From positions 1-64,000 of the forward strand of contig CAIJNL010000023.1 in NCBI GenBank assembly GCA_903822005.1: a stretch of 64,000 nt of DNA. The letters are read 5' to 3'. This stretch comes from an uncultured Nitrospiraceae bacterium (GTDB taxonomy: Bacteria > Nitrospirota > Thermodesulfovibrionia > Thermodesulfovibrionales > Dissulfurispiraceae). A program made the translations under genes and the position numbers. Below are positions 47,802 through 55,662 of this stretch, one piece after another. The notes beneath the pieces are model-generated. The model was not told where the DNA came from and made no database searches. It saw nothing but the letters and a program-made list of their open reading frames with translations. The stretch's first letter is position 1. Each line of letters opens with the position of its first letter.

Positions 47802-47866
47802 GCGGCATAACGGCATTGCCTTGCCCTATATACATTATTGCCCCGCTTATGCTAAGGTAGATACAG

Positions 47867-47940
47867 AGTTTCAGAAGTGTTTGTCAGCGGAACGCCACAA
47901 AGACTTTTAGCTTTGTGGCGATTTTTTATTTCTGAGAACT
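47867..47940 (+). promoter_or_regulatory. Structured 5' leader of cold-shock gene 2 (paralogous RNA element, copy 2)
   Basis: The outer stem pairs AGTTTCAGAA (47867-47876) with TTCTGAGAACT (47930-47940): ten pairs and one bulged G. The inner hairpin pairs CGCCACAAAG with CTTTGTGGCG (47893-47920) around loop ACTTTTAG, followed by a T-rich stretch. It shares loop sequence, spacing and layout with copy 1 at 24286-24357, but the paired bases differ in both stems. No strong promoter is seen upstream. Confidence 0.72.
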
Positions 47941-47963
47941 CATTTTGTAGTAGGAGGCAGCAA

Positions 47964-48164
47964 ATGGCTTTAGGAAAAGTGAAGTGGTTTAATGAATCAA
48001 AGGGTTTTGGTTTTATTACGGGAGAGGATGGAGAAGATCTTTTTGTTCATTATTCGTCAATCCAGAGCAACGGGTTTAAATCCCTTGCAGAGGGTGACAG
48101 CGTAAGCTATGAAGTCGAGAAAGGCCCGAAAGGCCCCAAGGCGATCAACGTAGCCAAACAGTAA
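47964..48164 (+). CDS. Cold-shock protein (CspA family), second copy
   Basis: A 66-residue OB-fold nucleic-acid chaperone with [11 protein letters not shown] (RNP1) and LFVHYSSI (RNP2), ending [16 protein letters not shown] precedes ATG 47964; a longer in-frame ORF from 47877 runs through the structured leader and is not real. The copy at 24384 is closely similar, and the shared leader suggests that they arose by duplication and keep common control. Confidence 0.96.
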   Translation: MALGKVKWFNESKGFGFITGEDGEDLFVHYSSIQSNGFKSLAEGDSVSYEVEKGPKGPKAINVAKQ

Positions 48165-48188
48165 AACAAATAACTGCTGAACCAACTC

Positions 48189-48222
48189 AAAAGGCTTCCT
48201 GCCAGTCAGGGGGCCTTTTTTT
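48189..48222 (+). terminator. Terminator of cold-shock gene 2
   Basis: AAAGGC-TT-CCTG pairs with CAGG-GG-GCCTTT, with a 5-base loop and trailing T. Confidence 0.8.
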
Positions 48223-48278
48223 AATCCGAAAAGGTGTAACATAGTGACTGGTTAATAATCGGGCTGAAGGGAGCCACC

Positions 48279-49049
48279 ATGTTTATATTTCTTGCAATGC
48301 TTATAATGGGTTTTATGATCGGCTTTGCCGGTGCCGGTGGGTCCGGTCTGGTCATCGCGATCCTGACCGTATTTTTCGGGGTGCCTATTCATACCGCCCT
48401 TGGAACGGCCCTAGGTTCGATGGTATTCACAACAATGTCGGGCGCCTACAGCCATTTCAGGGAAGATAATGTAGCGCTCAAAGATGGTATTGCTGTTGGA
48501 ATATTTGGAGGTGCCGGAGCTTATATCGGAGTCAAAATAGCTGCCGTTATGCCGGCTCACCATCTTACCTGGCTTGCCGCCACCATGCTGATCCTGTCAG
48601 CAGGTTTGCTGGCTATCCGTATTATATTTTTCTCAAAGGGTTTTGTTAAAGTTAAGGATGGCAAAGAGAAAAGGGGCAGCGTGCGCTTCTGGCTATCCGC
48701 ATGCGGATTGGGACTTGTCACCGGGATATTATCAGGGACCTTCGGGATCGGAGCGGCGCCATATATTCAGATAGGACTGCTGATCCTCTTCGGTTTGACC
48801 ATACAGAAAGTTGCGGGAACCACGATGCTTGTAATTCTGCCTATTGCCATACTGGGTGGAATAGGGTATTTGGCGGAAGGCTTTATGGATATGTGGTTGT
48901 TCATTCAGGTCAGCACGGGATTGACCATCGGCACTTATATCGGAGCAAAATTCACTAAACGCGTTCACCCTGTTATTTTAAAGGTCGCCATGGTATGCGT
49001 GCCCTTATCTGCCGGTCTTCTGTTGTTGTTCGGTTCCCACATTCACTGA
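48279..49049 (+). CDS. TauE/SafE-family sulfite/sulfonate exporter-like membrane protein
   Basis: A 256-residue permease with about eight helices of the TauE/SafE family. It has GFAGAGGSGLVIAILTVFFGVPIHTALGT at the start and the repeat-related GILSGTFGIGAAPYIQIGLL in the second half. Members export sulfite, sulfoacetate or related anions, but most are uncharacterised. A sulfite dehydrogenase is encoded 17 kb away, so sulfite transport is a reasonable guess and no more. Monocistronic. Confidence 0.82.
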   Translation: MFIFLAMLIMGFMIGFAGAGGSGLVIAILTVFFGVPIHTALGTALGSMVFTTMSGAYSHFREDNVALKDGIAVGIFGGAGAYIGVKIAAVMPAHHLTWLAATMLILSAGLLAIRIIFFSKGFVKVKDGKEKRGSVRFWLSACGLGLVTGILSGTFGIGAAPYIQIGLLILFGLTIQKVAGTTMLVILPIAILGGIGYLAEGFMDMWLFIQVSTGLTIGTYIGAKFTKRVHPVILKVAMVCVPLSAGLLLLFGSHIH

Positions 49050-49079
49050 AATAGCGCCGGGATTTAAAACGCGCAGATG

Positions 49080-49145
49080 GCAGGGTCGAAACGATCCACT
49101 ATCAGAGTGGCAGCTGCGCCCAATGTGGCAGCGTGTCGACCCTGC
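49080..49145. other. GC-rich three-way-junction-like inverted repeat
   Basis: Arms GCAGGGTCGA (49080-49089) and TCGACCCTGC (49136-49145) form a perfect 10-bp helix. Inside it are two hairpins, CCACT/AGTGG (49096-49110) and GCTGC/GCAGC (49113-49132). It lies in the gap between two convergent genes and has no T run. It could be a structured RNA, a recombination-site remnant or a decayed mobile element. Confidence 0.45.
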
Positions 49146-49229
49146 ACACGCAGACCAGGCGTTCATATCCACCCCGATAGCGGTCATTTCGTTTGTTGAC
49201 GGGACGTTCCGTGCCCCTTCACATAACAG

Positions 49230-50216
49230 TTAAATCCGGAAAATAATCTTGATAGCAGTATCATCCTTGTCGGCCATTTCAAAACCGGCTTTTATATCTT
49301 CAAGCTTGAACTCGTTGGTAATTAGCGGCCTGATCTTGACCTGTCCCTGGATGATTGGGCGAAATGTCGCAGGCGTCCAGACATACCTTTCCCTCCATGA
49401 ATGATGAACCAGACAGGTATTTACAAATTCGATGCCGTCGTCGTGCCAGCGGCTGATGTTCAGCTTTATCGGCTGGGTGACCCAGCTATAAAAAACAAAT
49501 TTGCCGTTGTGCCTGACGATCTCCGACGCTGTGTTGAAAGAGCTTTCTGATCCGGCAGCCTCTACCACAACATCGGCCCCTTCTCCTTTTGTAAGGTCTG
49601 CTACAATTTCATTCAAATTTTCCCTTTTAAGGTTGACCGTGACATCGGCCCCAAGTTCCTTGGCAAGCTTGAGTTTGCCGTCAAGCACATCAGCTACAAC
49701 CACCTTATAGGCGCCCTTTAACTTTGCGCATTGCGCGATGATCAACCCGGCGAAACCGCCGCCCATAACGACGACCACATCGCCCAGCTGGACACCAGAA
49801 TTCAGTCCGGAATACATTGCGCATGAGATGGGCTCCCCCAGTGCGACAAAATCCATCTCCAGCCCTTCCGGCGCAGGCTGCAGCTGGAAATCCTTTGCAA
49901 CGAAATAAGTCGCGTAGTTATTGTTCCACCCAAAGCATATGACCTTGTCACCAGGCTTGAAGTCCCTGACCTTTGATCCGACTTCAACCACTGTTCCGCC
50001 GCTTTCATGCCCCAGATAAAAAGGGAAGCTTGGCGCCTGTCTGAATTCAGCCGTCTTTGGAGGAAGCTGGCCGCGGTAAAAGCTCTTGTCAGATCCGCAG
50101 ATACCTACCAAATGGTTCTTTACAATGACTTCATCTTCCTCGCAGGTCAGTTCACGATCTACGAGTTCGATCTCATAGGGTGCTTTTAATAATGCTGCCT
50201 TTGTTTTAATGCCCAT
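49230..50216 (-). CDS. Zinc-dependent medium-chain alcohol/polyol dehydrogenase
   Basis: A 328-residue MDR-family dehydrogenase. The catalytic-zinc region has GICGSDKSFYRG and LGHESGGTVVEVGSKV. The Rossmann nucleotide site is VVVVMGGGFAGLIIAQCAKLKG (about 150-170). The four-Cys structural-zinc loop is absent (it reads NNNYATYFVAKDF in that region), as in some sorbitol/threonine-type dehydrogenases. It should oxidise a secondary alcohol or sugar acid with NAD(P). Start at ATG 50216 with GGAAGGAG upstream. It is the last gene of the minus-strand cluster, after the MFS gene. Confidence 0.88.
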   Translation of the reverse strand: MGIKTKAALLKAPYEIELVDRELTCEEDEVIVKNHLVGICGSDKSFYRGQLPPKTAEFRQAPSFPFYLGHESGGTVVEVGSKVRDFKPGDKVICFGWNNNYATYFVAKDFQLQPAPEGLEMDFVALGEPISCAMYSGLNSGVQLGDVVVVMGGGFAGLIIAQCAKLKGAYKVVVADVLDGKLKLAKELGADVTVNLKRENLNEIVADLTKGEGADVVVEAAGSESSFNTASEIVRHNGKFVFYSWVTQPIKLNISRWHDDGIEFVNTCLVHHSWRERYVWTPATFRPIIQGQVKIRPLITNEFKLEDIKAGFEMADKDDTAIKIIFRI

Positions 50217-50290
50217 TGTTGAAACTCCTTCCATCCGGCGGAATGCATACCCCCGGAAATTTGTCTTGAATTACCTTTGTGGTGCTGCTG

Positions 50291-50320
50291 TCCGGGCCTG
50301 CATGCAGGTACAGGCCCGGA
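50291..50320 (-). other. Hairpin between the MFS transporter and dehydrogenase genes
   Basis: TCCGGGCCTG and CAGGCCCGGA form a perfect 10-bp stem with a 10-base loop. No T run follows, so it may set relative expression of the last gene rather than fully terminate. Confidence 0.5.
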
Positions 50321-50325
50321 GAATT

Positions 50326-51609
50326 TTATTTGAGCGAAAGTTCGTCCGCAATCGATAATTCCGGATCGATACGCAGCCATAACAGTCCCCCGACCACCAG
50401 CAATGCGCTCGCAATGATGAATGGATACACCCAAGAACCGGTCGTTTGAACAATAATGCCAAAGGCCAACGGCGTCAGAAAAGAGCCGATGTTACCGACG
50501 GAATTCATCATTCCTGATACTGTGCCAGCATATTCATGTCCTATATCGAGACAGACGGCCCAATAAACGCCCACGGCCATCTCAAGGCCAAAAAGTGAAC
50601 ATGCGAGGAAGAAGACTGCCAGGTTGGCAGAGTCTGTCATGGCTCCCGGGATCATGAACGCAGCGGCCACAAAAAGACCGCACATTGCGACTATGCGGCG
50701 CGAAAATTTGCCCTTGCCGGTCCATTGCCAAAGTTTGTCGGAAAGCCATCCGCCCAGCGTGTCGCCGATAGTGCCTGCCAGCAGCGGCAGACTTGCAAAT
50801 ATACCCATCTTGAGGATCGTGAAGCCGCGGGCGTCCACAAGATACGTCGGCAGCCATGTCAGGTATATCCAGATGGTGTAGCAGTAGCAGAAGTATCCGA
50901 CGCAGAGGAACCACATATTCTTGCTTTTTATCATCTGCCGGAACGGCAATTTGATCGCCGTTTTTTTCTCTCCTTTGCCCTCATTGATGACATCCATCTC
51001 AGCCTGGTTGAGCGTGCCCCATCTCTCCTTGTATTCTGACGGCTTGTCACGATACCAGTAATACCAGCCGGCCGCCCAGATCAGACCGACTGCAGCGCAT
51101 ATATAGAACGGCTGGCGCCATCCAAGGTAGACCATAAGGGGCGCGAGTATCATCGGTGTCAACGCACCTCCGGCGCGTGCGAAGGCATGTGTAATACCCT
51201 GAGCAAAACCACGCAGTGTGGGCGGTATCCAGTGCGAAAAAGCACGGGTCGCATTAGGAAACGCGCCCGCTTCTCCCATCCCCATAAAAAAGCGTATGAC
51301 CATAAAAGAGCTGAGGCTCCAGGCCATTGCTGTCACCGCAGTCATGACCGACCAGAATGCGACCAGTCCGCCAAGGATCTTGCGCGGGCCAAACTTGTCG
51401 CCCATCATGCCCATCGGTATCTGGAAAAGAAAATATGCTAACGCGAATGCAGAAAAAATGGCACCCAGTTCCGTCTTGCTGATATCATACTCTTTCATGA
51501 AAATCGGCGCGGCAACCGCAATGTTTACGCGGTCGAGATAGGTTATAAAATAAACCAGGCATACTACAAAAAGTACCAAAAAACGAATCCGTGTCGGTTT
51601 TTCGTTCAC
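50326..51609 (-). CDS. MFS transporter, anion:cation symporter (sugar-acid type)
   Basis: A 427-residue 12-helix major-facilitator protein close to the ACS family (glucarate/GudP, tartrate, phthalate). Key segments are YFITYLDRVNIAVAAP, the loop 2-3 motif GMMGDKFGPRKIL and FFMGMGEAGAFPNATRAFSHW. The family takes up organic acids with protons. The substrate of the neighbouring catabolic genes is therefore probably a hydroxy- or sugar acid. ATG 51609 has GGAG upstream at eight bases. The 135-base gap before it holds no clear promoter. Confidence 0.88.
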   Translation of the reverse strand: MNEKPTRIRFLVLFVVCLVYFITYLDRVNIAVAAPIFMKEYDISKTELGAIFSAFALAYFLFQIPMGMMGDKFGPRKILGGLVAFWSVMTAVTAMAWSLSSFMVIRFFMGMGEAGAFPNATRAFSHWIPPTLRGFAQGITHAFARAGGALTPMILAPLMVYLGWRQPFYICAAVGLIWAAGWYYWYRDKPSEYKERWGTLNQAEMDVINEGKGEKKTAIKLPFRQMIKSKNMWFLCVGYFCYCYTIWIYLTWLPTYLVDARGFTILKMGIFASLPLLAGTIGDTLGGWLSDKLWQWTGKGKFSRRIVAMCGLFVAAAFMIPGAMTDSANLAVFFLACSLFGLEMAVGVYWAVCLDIGHEYAGTVSGMMNSVGNIGSFLTPLAFGIIVQTTGSWVYPFIIASALLVVGGLLWLRIDPELSIADELSLK

Positions 51610-51744
51610 GATAATCTCCTTTGAGAATTTCCGGTTAATAGTTCATTGCGGAGTTTATTCCCCGCCCTGTCAGGACTGAAAGCCAGAACAGACCTCTCTG
51701 CCAAATTGTCCCCCGCCGAAATCCAGCGGCTGAGGGATTCCTTT

Positions 51745-52959
51745 TCAGACGGCGATAAGGTCCGCATATCTGAAAAACGGCGAAACGAGCTTTTCGACAT
51801 TTTCAATCTCCATCTGCCTTAACACGAGCCCGCCGATCACGCCCGCCTGCCTTATATCTCCAAGACAGATAACTCCGCGCGCGATTTTTCCGCGCATTAC
51901 AATTTTACGGTAAGTTCCGTTACGCCGGTCAATGAAGATATCGTCACCCGGCTGGCCAATGACATCTCCAACTGAAACAAGTGGAATGCCTGCTATTTCC
52001 ACCGAATTCATGGCGACACTCCCTCCAAAAAGCGTCTTGTATCCGGCCATGTTATAGGCTGCCACACTCCCTTGTTCTACGGCAACAGGCCATGTGGCCT
52101 GTATTGTCTGACTTCCGGACAGGTTATCTACTGCCTCGGCACAATCGCCGGCAGCGAAGATGTCCTGGTCCGACGTCTGCTGAAATTCGTTGACCGTTAT
52201 CCCCTTCCCGACGGCAAGTCCTGCTGCGGCTGCCAGTTCGGTGTTGGGCCTTACGCCGAGAGCCATGATAACCATGTCAGCAGGCATTGTTCTGCCAGCC
52301 ACCTTCACTCCCTTCACAGCCCCGTCCGAAACTTCAATTTCTTCCATAGCGGAGCCGGTGATTATCTCAACCCCGCAGCTCCTCACTTTTTCAGCCAGCA
52401 GACCAGAGCCCTCGCTGTCGAGCTGACGGGGCATTATACTCGCCATTTTTTCCACTAACGTCACCTTCAGGCCGCGAGCGGCAAGCGCAAGTGCCGTCTT
52501 GAGACCGATCAGCCCCGCCCCGACGACAACAACAGACTTCGCAGTACCGGCAGCAGCTGCAATGTCTCTCGCCTGGGCCATTGTCCACAAACTATATACG
52601 CCTTTCGCACCAATGCCCGGAATCGCCGGTAAAACCGATGATGACCCTGTAGCCAGCAACAATTTCCCGTAGCGTAGCACTTTACCAGATTTCAGGCTTA
52701 CCGTTTTATCCCCAGGCGAAATTGCCTCAACCATCTCACCCATGCGGCAATCTATGCCAAGATTCACAAAATCCTCAGCTTGCTGGAGAACAGAAGCGGA
52801 AGGCTCATACTTTCCGGCAATGATGTCCGGCAGGTCTATCCGGCTGTAGAAATAGTCCTGCTCTCCGGTAATTATGGTTACCGGGGTGAGTGGGGCCATC
52901 TGTCTAAGCAGATTGGCAGCCGCGGTCCCCGCCGCCCCCTGACCAATTATGATATGCAT
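51745..52959 (-). CDS. NAD(P)/FAD-dependent oxidoreductase (FNOR of a CooS-CooF type set)
   Basis: A 404-residue pyridine-nucleotide-disulfide-family reductase. The FAD site is IIIGQGAAGTAAAN at the N-terminus, the NAD site is VVVVGAGLIGLKTALALA (about 143-160), and the second FAD segment is FAAGDCAEA. It resembles rubredoxin or NADH-dependent reductases. The gene order CooF - CooS - FNOR is an established arrangement in CO-dehydrogenase operons, in which electrons pass from ferredoxin to NAD(P). Here the CooS is a shortened form. Start ATG 52959 has GGAGG upstream, 16 bases after the CooS-like gene. Confidence 0.87.
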   Translation of the reverse strand: MHIIIGQGAAGTAAANLLRQMAPLTPVTIITGEQDYFYSRIDLPDIIAGKYEPSASVLQQAEDFVNLGIDCRMGEMVEAISPGDKTVSLKSGKVLRYGKLLLATGSSSVLPAIPGIGAKGVYSLWTMAQARDIAAAAGTAKSVVVVGAGLIGLKTALALAARGLKVTLVEKMASIMPRQLDSEGSGLLAEKVRSCGVEIITGSAMEEIEVSDGAVKGVKVAGRTMPADMVIMALGVRPNTELAAAAGLAVGKGITVNEFQQTSDQDIFAAGDCAEAVDNLSGSQTIQATWPVAVEQGSVAAYNMAGYKTLFGGSVAMNSVEIAGIPLVSVGDVIGQPGDDIFIDRRNGTYRKIVMRGKIARGVICLGDIRQAGVIGGLVLRQMEIENVEKLVSPFFRYADLIAV

Positions 52960-52975
52960 CGCCCTACCTCCACTC

Positions 52976-54430
52976 TTATTTTACCGCCGCAGCTTCGCCA
53001 AAAACACCGGATACCTTCCCGAAGTCTGATACTGACCGCAACTTCCCCTTCATCCCGAGATCAGTGTCGGAGGTTGCCTCTCCCGAATCAATAAACGTGG
53101 TAATGCCGGCTGACACGAAGGCAATCGAAGTAGCCAGTATTTTGTTATGGACCGTCTCAGGCATGAAAGCATAAACCGGCATACCGCTCTCTTTGACCGC
53201 CCGCGCAATCGCGAGAAATTCTCCGGCGTCATTGCACGCGCCGATATAAAGAACCGGCGGCACGCCAGCCGGCAGCACGCCCTTGAGAGCAGTTCCTGCC
53301 GCGTAATCCGCACTGCACATGCCTGTCTTCGCGAGCGCGGCACCTGCACACCCGCCGGTGACTATGAAATATTTGTCGGCCAACAGCTTTTCGACGAGCT
53401 GAACAAATTGCGCGTCCTGGGTCTCTGACACGGAACCGCATCCGCCGATATACGCAGTGCCCTTCAGTGAACCTTTGCCATAGGCAGCATTCAGGGCCGT
53501 AAAAAGGGGCTTATTTCCGGCAGCGGTGTAACCATAGCATACCTTCTCGGCACACGCCGGAATATCGACACTTTTTCCCTTGCGTATCTGGTAGGCGTCA
53601 GAAGCAGTTTTGACCGCATTGTTTATTTCACTTTCGCTGGACAGATCAGATGCCTTTATGACCACCACATTGGCCGCGCGGGCCAGCGTCAGAAGAGCTG
53701 GCATTACGCACTGTGACCCTGCGACCAGCAGGTCAACTGACCCTGTGACAAGAGGGGCTTCCTGCGAACAATAATTTGTCAGCACCGGCATGTTCAACCC
53801 GCCATTGGTCTCGCTGCCGCACATTGCTGTAATGTTTACCGGGGTACCGCTCTTTGCCGCAGCTTCCGTAAGTTTTTTTATGATCTTTGGAGCTATATGC
53901 CCATGCAGCACAATATTCACAGAATCTGCCTTCAGGGAACCCAGGTTCGCCGTTGTTTCAGAGGGCTTTGACTTTCCATAGGTCATTTCCTTTACGGAGC
54001 TGATAGCCTTCAGCGCAGATGCGGCCGCGCCGCCTATTTCGGAAAGACGGGCAGAAAGATCAGACGGTGCCAGCATTGCATCTCTTGATATGCATAAGGT
54101 TTTAAAGACAGAGTTGTCAATTTCAGCCTCAAATTCGGCTGCGAGGCCTGCCAATGCTACAGCGCCGTCAATTGCCTGACCTAGAAAGCGGCTGGCAACA
54201 AGTTCCTGCTGGCTGCGTCCGCATACTGAACGCCCGGGATCTGCATCGAACGGGCTCGTCCGGCAGGGGCCGTCAGCGCAGTCAGTACAGCATATGCTCA
54301 TGCGGCCAAACCCGCACTGCGGCTGCATGGCTTCAGACCGGTCCCACGCAAGTTCTATATGCTGACGATTTGCCTTTACAAGAACGGCATTGGTTGCTTT
54401 ATCAATTGATTTTTTCTTTACGACTTTCAT
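52976..54430 (-). CDS. Shortened Ni-Fe-S carbon monoxide dehydrogenase-like protein (CooS-like)
   Basis: A 484-residue CooS homolog, ~150 shorter than normal CooS. Cysteines at 39, 47, 48, 51, 56 and 70 (QCGFGRMSICCTDCADGPC ... VCG) match D- and B-cluster ligands in the same spacing as CooS-II. C-cluster candidates are all present: His in LHGHIAPKI (178), then Cys in MCGSETNG, SQCVMPALL, GGCGSVSE, TGGCAGAA and IGACNDAG, plus the catalytic-type Lys in VHNK. About 83 residues are missing between the B-cluster and the first C-cluster ligand, and the proton-relay His of AAHSDHGR in CooS-II is replaced by AGLAAEF. So cluster C may form, but CO oxidation is uncertain. Start ATG 54430. It lies between CooF and FNOR. 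Confidence 0.86.
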   Translation of the reverse strand: MKVVKKKSIDKATNAVLVKANRQHIELAWDRSEAMQPQCGFGRMSICCTDCADGPCRTSPFDADPGRSVCGRSQQELVASRFLGQAIDGAVALAGLAAEFEAEIDNSVFKTLCISRDAMLAPSDLSARLSEIGGAAASALKAISSVKEMTYGKSKPSETTANLGSLKADSVNIVLHGHIAPKIIKKLTEAAAKSGTPVNITAMCGSETNGGLNMPVLTNYCSQEAPLVTGSVDLLVAGSQCVMPALLTLARAANVVVIKASDLSSESEINNAVKTASDAYQIRKGKSVDIPACAEKVCYGYTAAGNKPLFTALNAAYGKGSLKGTAYIGGCGSVSETQDAQFVQLVEKLLADKYFIVTGGCAGAALAKTGMCSADYAAGTALKGVLPAGVPPVLYIGACNDAGEFLAIARAVKESGMPVYAFMPETVHNKILATSIAFVSAGITTFIDSGEATSDTDLGMKGKLRSVSDFGKVSGVFGEAAAVK

Positions 54431-54433
54431 GAT

Positions 54434-54988
54434 TTATCGATCCTCCCGTAATAATTCGATGCTGACAATACCGGATGGTTTGCCTTCCGTCAGGGAGGCT
54501 GCCATTACGGCTATGCTGCCGCGCCTTGCCGTCAGTACCTTACTGTAGCTTGACTCGTCACCATATACAAGCGCACCAGTCGGGCAGGAAGCCACGCAGG
54601 CAGGCTCCTCCATATGCATGCAGGCATCACACTTTAGCGCAACCTTATATTCTGTCGAAGGCGTTATGCAGCCAAAAGGACAGGCCATGACGCACATCCA
54701 GCAGCCGCGGCATTTATCCTGGTTGGCAGCTATATTCCCTTTTTCGGTATCGCGCTGCATGGCGCCTGCAGGGCAAACTTTAAGGCACATGGCATCCTGA
54801 CAATGGCGGCACTGAAGCGGAAAACTCGAACCGCTGGGCCCGAAAACCCCCACTCTCGCGACCGGCTTCGGATCTTCCTTTACTGCCTCGACCAGCATTT
54901 TGGATACCGAACCGCGCTCCACGGCGCACTGCAACTCGCATGTCTTGCAGCCGAGGCATTTATCACTATCAACCCAAACACGTTTCAT
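54434..54988 (-). CDS. CooF-like ferredoxin with four 4Fe-4S clusters
   Basis: A 184-residue electron carrier of the HycB/CooF family. Cluster motifs appear as CLGCKTCELQC, CRHCQDAMCLKVCPAGAM, CRGCWMCVMACPFGC and CDACMHMEEPACVASCPTGAL. It should take electrons from the adjacent CooS-like protein and pass them to the FAD/NAD oxidoreductase. GGAGG lies before ATG 54988. It ends four bases from the CooS-like gene. Confidence 0.9.
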   Translation of the reverse strand: MKRVWVDSDKCLGCKTCELQCAVERGSVSKMLVEAVKEDPKPVARVGVFGPSGSSFPLQCRHCQDAMCLKVCPAGAMQRDTEKGNIAANQDKCRGCWMCVMACPFGCITPSTEYKVALKCDACMHMEEPACVASCPTGALVYGDESSYSKVLTARRGSIAVMAASLTEGKPSGIVSIELLREDR

Positions 54989-55020
54989 ACTGTTCCTCCA
55001 TCCTAAAACTTACTCGCTGC

Positions 55021-55662
55021 CTATGCAACTGTTACGCCCCAAAGGCATAATATCTCTTCCAGCATCTCCTCTGCCCTTACCGGGTTGAAGACGCCGCACT
55101 GGCAGGGCTTTGAGAGTTCTTCCGCGGCTTCACGGGCCGTGCGTCGCCCGGCCTTTATGTCCTCGATCATCTTTATTACGAGATTGAACGGGACCTGGCC
55201 GTGTCCGCACATTGTGCTGAACCGGAGGACATCTTCGTCAGGCAGGCGTTCCGTTTTACCCCAGATTCCCAGTGAGGTTTCGCAGGTATGCCTGTTAAGT
55301 CCCGCTTCTTTGCAGCATGAATCCACATCATCCAGCAGCCCGGAGACAATGACAGAAATCCCGAGGTCCGCCTCCTTTATCGCCTGCATCGCCTTGATCA
55401 ACGTTTCACGGTTGTCGAACACGCCGTGAACTATGGACGTGTCCTGTGTGCTGTTGACTATCACCTCTTTTGACCTGATGAAGCTGTTGCCGGTCCGCAT
55501 GTCGCCGAGATTAACAGGATTGAAGCTGCTGACGATCTCGAGAAAACGCTTTAATTTTACCTTTGAGTCTACCTCGTTGATGCCCTTTGCCGACATGGCG
55601 AAGATGACGTAGTCGTTCTTGAGGCTTTCGGAGGTTCCCCTTCTGTGTAATGTGTGGCTCAT
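55021..55662 (-). CDS. Conserved Cys-rich protein of unknown function
   Basis: A 213-residue protein that I do not recognise. Notable conserved-looking parts are SGLLDDVDSCCKEAGLNRHT with a CC pair, FSTMCGHGQVPFNLV, and the C-terminal CQCGVFNPVRAEEMLEE. The Cys spacing could hold a metal or Fe-S centre. No signal peptide. Its start overlaps the preceding gene by ATGA, so the two are coupled and probably work together. It sits between the ferredoxin-domain protein and CooF. Confidence 0.75.
   Translation of the reverse strand: MSHTLHRRGTSESLKNDYVIFAMSAKGINEVDSKVKLKRFLEIVSSFNPVNLGDMRTGNSFIRSKEVIVNSTQDTSIVHGVFDNRETLIKAMQAIKEADLGISVIVSGLLDDVDSCCKEAGLNRHTCETSLGIWGKTERLPDEDVLRFSTMCGHGQVPFNLVIKMIEDIKAGRRTAREAAEELSKPCQCGVFNPVRAEEMLEEILCLWGVTVA

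Noticed and set aside
47877-47963. N-terminal extension of cold-shock protein 2
   Set aside because: It runs through the structured leader; the protein matches the family from ATG 47964.
49005-49187. 60-codon minus-strand ORF across the three-way-junction repeat as a transposase fragment
   Set aside because: The translation matches no transposase motif that I know; the inverted-repeat structure explains the region better.
51606-51806. 66-codon minus-strand ORF between the MFS gene and the FAD/NAD oxidoreductase
   Set aside because: It overlaps the 3' end of the oxidoreductase gene, has no ribosome-binding site and its composition looks random.
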